Below, piece by piece: positions 22,814 to 26,660 of a DNA stretch of 26,660 bases. The notes under the pieces were generated by a model, which was not told the DNA's origin, ran no database searches, and worked only from the letters and a program-made list of their open reading frames with translations. Within the stretch, counting starts at the first letter, position 1; each line of letters starts with the position of its first letter. The DNA comes from JACVRW01 sp040509755 (lineage in GTDB: Bacteria; Actinomycetota; Thermoleophilia; Solirubrobacterales; Thermoleophilaceae). Location of the stretch: the NCBI GenBank assembly GCA_040509755.1, contig JBEVKF010000142.1:1-26660 (forward strand). The letters are read 5' to 3'. Both the position numbers and the translations under genes were made by a program.

Positions 22814-23641
22814 ATGCGCTCAGGACTTTTCATGCCCCTATTCGATGAGCTGGCCGACCCGGCGGTCGTCGCGCGCCTGTCCGCCGAGGCGGAGGAGGCG
22901 GGCTGGCACGGAGTGGTCGTCTGGGACAACCTGCGCTTTCAGGAGCCTGTGGTCGACGTGGCCGACCCGTGGATCACGCTGGCAGCGATGGCCACGGCCA
23001 CAGAGCGGATCCGGCTCGGCCCGATGGTCACCCCGCTGGCACGACGGAGGCCTGTCAAGGTGGCCCGGGAAACGGCGACGCTCGACCGGCTCAGCCGCGG
23101 CCGACTCACGCTCGGCGTCGGCCTGGGGAGCGACCGGTTCGCGAGCGAGTATTCGATCACCGGCGAGGAGCTTGACGACCGCCGACGCGCAAGCATGCTC
23201 GACGAGTCGCTCGAGGTCCTGGCGGCCGCCTGGTCGGGCGAACCGGTGCACCACCGCGGCGAGCACTACACGGTAGACGGCATGCGTTTCCTCCCCCGGC
23301 CGGTCCAGCGGCCGGGCGTTCCGGTATGGGTCGCGGGCTACTACGGCAAGGCCAGGCCGGTGCGCCGGGCGGCGCGGTACCAGGGTTTCTTCCCCCTCGG
23401 CCTGGACCACCCCGAACAGCTCGCCGAGATCGTCGCTGGCCTCGCGGCGCCGCGCAGGGACGCAGGCAGGGACCCCACGGAGCCCTACGACATCGTCGTC
23501 GCCCTCCCGCCCGGCGACGATCCGGCACCTTACGTCGCAGCAGGCGCCACGTGGTGGCTCGTCGAGTTCCCATGGGACGCGCTATCGATCGACCAGGTGC
23601 GCGCTGTGATCCGCGACGGCCCGAACGACGGCGCGGCATGA
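22814..23641 (+). CDS. LLM-class flavin-dependent oxidoreductase (F420 or FMN)
   Basis: A 275-aa luciferase-like TIM-barrel protein. It begins MRSGLFMPLFDELADPAVVA and contains AEEAGWHGVVVWDN, ATERIRLGPMVTPLARRRP, VKVARETATLDRLSRGRLTL and GVGLGS, the cofactor-side signature of the family. Later it has GVPVWVAGYYGKARPVRRAA. In actinobacteria many of these use coenzyme F420; the sequence alone does not decide between F420 and FMN. The start at 22814 fits both the family start and a TAGCGT box ahead of it; an in-frame ATG at 22760 would add 18 residues without resemblance to the family. Substrate unknown. Confidence 0.87.
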   Translation: MRSGLFMPLFDELADPAVVARLSAEAEEAGWHGVVVWDNLRFQEPVVDVADPWITLAAMATATERIRLGPMVTPLARRRPVKVARETATLDRLSRGRLTLGVGLGSDRFASEYSITGEELDDRRRASMLDESLEVLAAAWSGEPVHHRGEHYTVDGMRFLPRPVQRPGVPVWVAGYYGKARPVRRAARYQGFFPLGLDHPEQLAEIVAGLAAPRRDAGRDPTEPYDIVVALPPGDDPAPYVAAGATWWLVEFPWDALSIDQVRAVIRDGPNDGAA

Positions 23642-23708
23642 CTGACCTGACCGCGCTCGACACTCGCCTCAAGCCGAGGAAGCCATCCGCTTGCAGAATG
23701 TCGGTCAG

Positions 23709-24437
23709 ATGAGCGAGCCTGTGGAGGAGCCGCCGGCGACTCCGGATGCCCCCGGCGCCGAGCTGAACGCACGCGCCCGCCTGGCTCTGCGTGAGGCGCG
23801 CACGGAGGCGGTCGTCGTTCTGGCGGTCGACCTGGCGCTGTTGGGAGGCCTCGCGGCGATCGACAAGGCGAAGGGCTGGGACATCATCGACCTTCCATGG
23901 TGGGCGTGGGGGCTGCTGGGCTCGCCCGCCCTGCTGATGATGATCTTGCTGCTCGCGGCGCCGGTCGCCGAGCTGAGCCCCGGCCGAGTGCGAAATGGCG
24001 GCGTCGTGCTGCTCAGCCTCGTGGTCGCCGCCGATGCGTTCGGCGTTGGGGTGCTGCTCGCCGCTCTGGCGGGCAGCAGTGCGGCGAGCCTCAGCGCCGG
24101 CGAGCTGCTCACCCACGGGGCGGTCATCTGGCTCTCCAACATCATCACCTTCGCGCTGCTGTTCTGGCTGCTCGACGAGGGTGGACCGCGCCTGCGCGCC
24201 GAGCGCGGGCGGACCGACCCCGACTTTGAGTTCCCCCAGGACGCCCGTCGGCACGCCGGCTGGAGCCCACGGCTGAGCGACTACCTCTACGTGTCGCTCA
24301 CCAATGCGATCGCGGTCAGCCCGACCGACACGATGCCCCTCACCCGCAGGGCCAAGGGCCTCATGGCCGTAGAGTCGCTGCTCTCCTACGCCGTGGTGAT
24401 CCTCGTCGTCGCCCGCGCCGTCAACGCCCTCGGCTAG
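23709..24437 (+). CDS. Polytopic membrane protein, possibly DUF1345-like
   Basis: A 242-aa protein with about five hydrophobic segments, including VVVLAVDLALLGGLAAI, WWAWGLLGSPALLMMILLLA and GAVIWLSNIITFALLFWLL. Near the end is a distinctive stretch LSDYLYVSLTNAIAVSPTDT followed by MPLTRRAKGLMAVESLLSYA, which looks like a re-entrant or pore-like loop between the last two helices, as in two-helix ion channels and DUF1345 proteins. The N-terminal 25 residues are Pro/Glu-rich and cytoplasmic. I use the ATG at 23709 (MSEPVEEPP); a TTG at 23691 is the alternative. Function is unknown; ion transport is only a guess. Confidence 0.72.
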   Translation: MSEPVEEPPATPDAPGAELNARARLALREARTEAVVVLAVDLALLGGLAAIDKAKGWDIIDLPWWAWGLLGSPALLMMILLLAAPVAELSPGRVRNGGVVLLSLVVAADAFGVGVLLAALAGSSAASLSAGELLTHGAVIWLSNIITFALLFWLLDEGGPRLRAERGRTDPDFEFPQDARRHAGWSPRLSDYLYVSLTNAIAVSPTDTMPLTRRAKGLMAVESLLSYAVVILVVARAVNALG

Positions 24438-24493
24438 AGCGCCTGACCACCCCAGCCGCGGTTAGGACCTCATGTCCCGCGTCTCGGTGGGAT

Positions 24494-24988
24494 TCAGCCG
24501 CTCTCGTCCGCGCGGACAACCACGACCGGTCGCTGGCAGCGCGCGAGCACCTGCCGCGAGGTGCTTCCGAGCAGACGCGATCGCAGTCCGGAGATGCCAT
24601 GCGAGCCGACCACGACGGCCGCTGCATCGCGCTCGACCGCAAGGTCGACGATCGCCTCGGCCACGTGGACCTCGTCCGGGATCGCGTGGGGCTCGGCATC
24701 GAGCCCGAGAGAATCGGCGAGCCGGGCACCGTCTCGGGCGACGACCGCGGCGTGATGCTCCCCCGCCTCGTCAACTTCGGACACGAGTTCCGGATCGAGC
24801 GGGACCTGCACGGTCCCGACTGCGTCCAAGCCGGGGTTGAGCACCGCCATCGCGGCCAGTCCCGGCTCCCACACCGTGACAACCAACGCGACGCTGCCGG
24901 GAAAGAGCTCGGCAGCAGCTCGCACCGCGACGTTGGCGAGATCAGAGCCGTCGTAGGCAATCAGCACACGCGGCTTTGGCCCAGACAT
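24494..24988 (-). CDS. Universal stress protein (UspA family)
   Basis: A 164-aa single-domain Usp protein. It begins KPRVLIAYDGSDLANVAVRA with the conserved Asp of the first strand, and ends with the ATP-binding loop GSHGISGLRSRLLGSTSRQV followed by VVVV. The pattern G-x2-G-x9-G-[ST] indicates the ATP-binding type. These proteins are made under starvation or other stress and act as nucleotide-responsive regulators. A TACGCT box lies exactly 7 nt before the ATG with no ribosome binding site, so the message is probably leaderless. It converges on the membrane protein gene. Confidence 0.9.
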   Translation of the reverse strand: MSGPKPRVLIAYDGSDLANVAVRAAAELFPGSVALVVTVWEPGLAAMAVLNPGLDAVGTVQVPLDPELVSEVDEAGEHHAAVVARDGARLADSLGLDAEPHAIPDEVHVAEAIVDLAVERDAAAVVVGSHGISGLRSRLLGSTSRQVLARCQRPVVVVRADESG

Positions 24989-24995
24989 GCGCCAT

Positions 24996-25001
24996 AGCGT
25001 A
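24996..25001 (-). promoter_or_regulatory. Candidate -10 box giving a leaderless start of the universal stress protein
   Basis: On the minus strand TACGCT is followed by exactly 7 nt and the ATG at 24988. No ribosome binding site is present. Confidence 0.5.
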
Positions 25002-25048
25002 AACGCGCAGGCCGGCCAGGTCAGTGCGGCGCCGCGCTGGTCATCCTC

Positions 25049-26386
25049 TTACTCGGCGCGGAGCGCCTTCAGCGCGTCGAGATAGACCTCTGAGAACGTC
25101 GGGAACGGTTGGATCGTGTCGCTCAGGACGTCGAGTGGGACGTGGGCGCGGATCGCCAGCGTGGCCTGCTGTAGCCATTCGCCGGCCTCGGGCCCGAGCG
25201 CGTAGGCCCCGGTGAGCCGCTCGCCGTCCGAGACGAGCGTCATGAACCCGGGCCGCTCCGCGTACGCGCGCGTGTAGGTGGAGGTGCGCGGCACCTCGGA
25301 CAGCGGGACGGTCGCGGACATGGCTCCCTCCGGCGCGCCCACGGACGCCGCCTGCGGGTCGGTGAACACCACCCGCGGAACCGCGTCGTAGTTGGCGATC
25401 CGCTCGCGCCCGAGGATGTTGGCCGCGGCCACGCGGCCCTGGTACTTGCCCATGTAGGTCAGCGGCCAGATTCCGGTCGCGTCGCCGATCGCCCACACGC
25501 CGTCCGTCACGCGCATGCGCCCATCGACGGGGATCCCCTGGCGCGTGGGTTCCACGCCAATCGTGTCGAGGCCGATGTCGTCAACACGCGCGCGCCTGCC
25601 GGTCGCGACGAGCAGGCGCTCCCCGCGCAGGTCGTCGCGTCCCGCGAACTCGACCAGGTACTCGTCGCCGTCGCGGCGGACCGAGGTGGCGTGCTCGCCG
25701 AAGTGGAGCTCGATCCCATCCGCCGCGAGCGCAACGCCCAGTCCGTCGCCGAGCGGCTTGGGCTCGCGCGGCAGCAGGTGGTCCATGCCCTCGACGAGGG
25801 CCACCGAGGCGCCCAAGCGCCGCACCGCCTGCGACATCTCCACTCCTACCGGGCCGCCGCCGAGCACAAGCAACCGACGGGGCACCTCGGTCAAGGCCGT
25901 CACCTCGCGATTCGTCCATACCCCATCCAGCTCGCGCAAACCAGGCACGGGCGGGATCACGGGGTCCGAGCCGGTCGCGATCACGACGTGACGCGCCGAA
26001 TAGGTCTGGTCGCCGATCTCGACGCTCCCGGGGCCGGCAAGTCGCCCGGCACCGCGCAGCACCTCGATCCCCATCGACTCGAGATAGGCGGCCTTGGCGC
26101 CGTCCTCGTAGTTGGCCACCATGAAGTCGCGCCACTCGAAAGCCCCCTCCGGACGCACGCCCCCGCTCACGGCCTCGCTGGCGCCCGGGGCCTCGCGCGC
26201 CGCCTGGAGCGCCTCGCCGGGCCGGAGCAACGTCTTCGAGGGGATGCAGGCCCAGTAGTCGCACTCGCCCCCGACGAGCTCGCGCTCCACGATCGCGACA
26301 CGGACGCCTCCGTCCGCGAGGCGACCCGCGCAGTGCTCCCCGGCCGGACCGGCGCCGATGACGATGACGTCGTAGTCGCTGTTCAT
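25049..26386 (-). CDS. Flavoprotein disulfide oxidoreductase of the Lpd/MerA family, catalytic His replaced
   Basis: A 445-aa class I pyridine-nucleotide disulfide oxidoreductase. FAD site: DVIVIGAGPAGEHCAGRLAD. Redox cysteines: Cys42 and Cys47 in GGECDYWACIPSKTLL, spaced as in lipoamide dehydrogenase and mercuric reductase (C-x4-C). NAD(P) site: RLLVLGGGPVGVEMSQAV. Second FAD motif: GVWAIGDATGIWPLTYMGKY. In the dimer-interface motif normally read HPTxSE the protein has FPTFSE, so His is Phe428 while Glu433 remains; also GTCxxxGC is changed to GECxxWAC. It is therefore probably not a true dihydrolipoyl dehydrogenase. A quinone, metal or NADPH-linked thiol substrate is possible. The ATG at 26386 overlaps the stop of a 10-codon leader ORF. 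Confidence 0.9.
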   Translation of the reverse strand: MNSDYDVIVIGAGPAGEHCAGRLADGGVRVAIVERELVGGECDYWACIPSKTLLRPGEALQAAREAPGASEAVSGGVRPEGAFEWRDFMVANYEDGAKAAYLESMGIEVLRGAGRLAGPGSVEIGDQTYSARHVVIATGSDPVIPPVPGLRELDGVWTNREVTALTEVPRRLLVLGGGPVGVEMSQAVRRLGASVALVEGMDHLLPREPKPLGDGLGVALAADGIELHFGEHATSVRRDGDEYLVEFAGRDDLRGERLLVATGRRARVDDIGLDTIGVEPTRQGIPVDGRMRVTDGVWAIGDATGIWPLTYMGKYQGRVAAANILGRERIANYDAVPRVVFTDPQAASVGAPEGAMSATVPLSEVPRTSTYTRAYAERPGFMTLVSDGERLTGAYALGPEAGEWLQQATLAIRAHVPLDVLSDTIQPFPTFSEVYLDALKALRAE

Positions 26387-26415
26387 GTCGGCAGCGCGTC
26401 GAGCTTGGTACTCAT
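26383..26415 (-). CDS. 10-codon leader ORF upstream of the disulfide oxidoreductase
   Basis: The ORF reads MSTKLDALPT and stops at a TGA that overlaps the ATG of the oxidoreductase (ATGA). A strong ribosome binding site GAGGAG lies 7 nt before its ATG, while the oxidoreductase start has none of its own. So ribosomes probably load at the leader and re-initiate on the main gene. It may be a coupling leader, an attenuator-type peptide or a remnant of a lost gene. Confidence 0.5.
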   Translation of the reverse strand: MSTKLDALPT

Positions 26416-26442
26416 GGCGAACTCCTCACGATGGGTCGGGAG

Positions 26443-26471
26443 GGAGACCCCCCAGCGCGGGCGGGGTCTCC
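26443..26471 (-). terminator. Inverted repeat, likely terminator of the gene at the right edge
   Basis: GGAGACCCC (26443-26451) and GGGGTCTCC (26463-26471) form a perfect 9-bp stem with an 11-nt loop. It lies 21 bases after the stop of the gene at the right edge and 27 bases before the leader ORF on the same strand. No T-tract follows, only pyrimidine-rich bases. Confidence 0.55.
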
Positions 26472-26492
26472 AGGGCACCGGCGAACACGGGC

Positions 26493-26660
26493 TCAGGCGG
26501 ACGCCACGACGACGTTCTTGACCTCCGCCATGTAGCGCCCTGCGGCGTCGGAGGCCTCATCCGGAGTGCTCCCGCTCTGGCGGGCGTCCATGTACGCCGC
26601 GTACCAGTCCCACCAGTCGTGCGGCGGGGCGACCGCCTCGAACGAGCCGTGACGCTCGGC
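26493..26660 (-). CDS. Unidentified protein, C-terminal 55 residues (cut by window edge)
   Basis: Only the end of the gene is inside the window. It contains FEAVAPPHDWWDWYAAYMDA, then RQSGSTPDEASDAAGRYMAE and VKNVVVASA before the TGA at 26493-26495. The aromatic PHDWWDWYAAY block followed by a helix is distinctive and has normal coding composition, so the gene is real, but I cannot name the family with confidence. It precedes the leader ORF and oxidoreductase on the same strand, separated by a hairpin. Confidence 0.6.
   Translation of the reverse strand, partial: AERHGSFEAVAPPHDWWDWYAAYMDARQSGSTPDEASDAAGRYMAEVKNVVVASA

Noticed and set aside
1..26660. CRISPR arrays, tRNA/rRNA genes, insertion sequences, prophage
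   Set aside because: Looked for spaced direct repeats, cloverleaf ends and transposase motifs by eye; none seen.

Overview
The window is about 26.7 kb of very GC-rich DNA, packed with genes on both strands. Codons such as TTA, CTA and TCA are scarce, so long non-coding frames stay open opposite real genes. The gene content and style suggest an actinobacterium: SARP/BTAD-type and LuxR regulators, LLM-class oxidoreductases, several genes whose start codon sits about 7 nt after a TANNNT box, and many ATGA/GTGA overlaps. My best guess is the Thermoleophilia (Solirubrobacter/Conexibacter-like); this is inference, with no rRNA or tRNA seen to confirm it. No CRISPR array, prophage or insertion sequence was seen. 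No gene-free stretch exceeds about 190 bases.

Layout. 1-427 (-): start of a ferredoxin-NADP-reductase-like oxidoreductase, coupled to a small membrane protein. 449-1060 (+): permuted papain-fold (YiiX-like) protein, divergent from these across what looks like a two-way promoter. 1080-1842 (+): acetyltransferase-like gene broken by a one-base frameshift, converging on a small doubtful ORF. 2013-5361 (-): polar amino-acid ABC transporter operon (binding lipoprotein, permease, ATPase) plus an extra lipoprotein. 5362-5509: gap holding a large perfect two-stem hairpin, half of which recurs at 11153-11177. 5510-6985 (+): PLP-dependent amino-acid decarboxylase. 6982-10908 (-): 1308-aa regulator joining a class III cyclase domain, a BTAD/SARP region, an AAA ATPase and a TPR-like tail. 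10933-11121 (-): small conserved-looking protein. 11238-12770 (+): LuxR regulator that lacks the usual ATPase half. 12834-13741: divergent ABM-like and DsbA-like genes. 13719-14630 (-): NAD kinase.

14816-19674 is the most unusual part, a membrane-lipid cassette. One 726-codon open frame begins as a DedA transporter and ends as a diacylglycerol-kinase-like lipid kinase. A convincing PAP2 phosphatase gene lies on the opposite strand inside its middle third. Overlapping the end is an 896-aa protein that joins an MFS transporter, a family-2 glycosyltransferase and a second PAP2 phosphatase in one chain. Together these suggest flipping, phosphorylation, dephosphorylation and glycosylation of a polyprenyl or glycerolipid carrier.

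19728-22730 (+) is a tightly overlapping operon of a GTP cyclohydrolase I (folE type), a ferredoxin-reductase-like flavoprotein and transaldolase, closed by a hairpin. It is followed by an LLM-class oxidoreductase with its own leaderless start, a polytopic membrane protein, a universal stress protein (-), a MerA/Lpd-like flavoprotein disulfide oxidoreductase (-) preceded by a 10-codon leader ORF, and the C-terminal end of an unidentified protein at the right edge (-).
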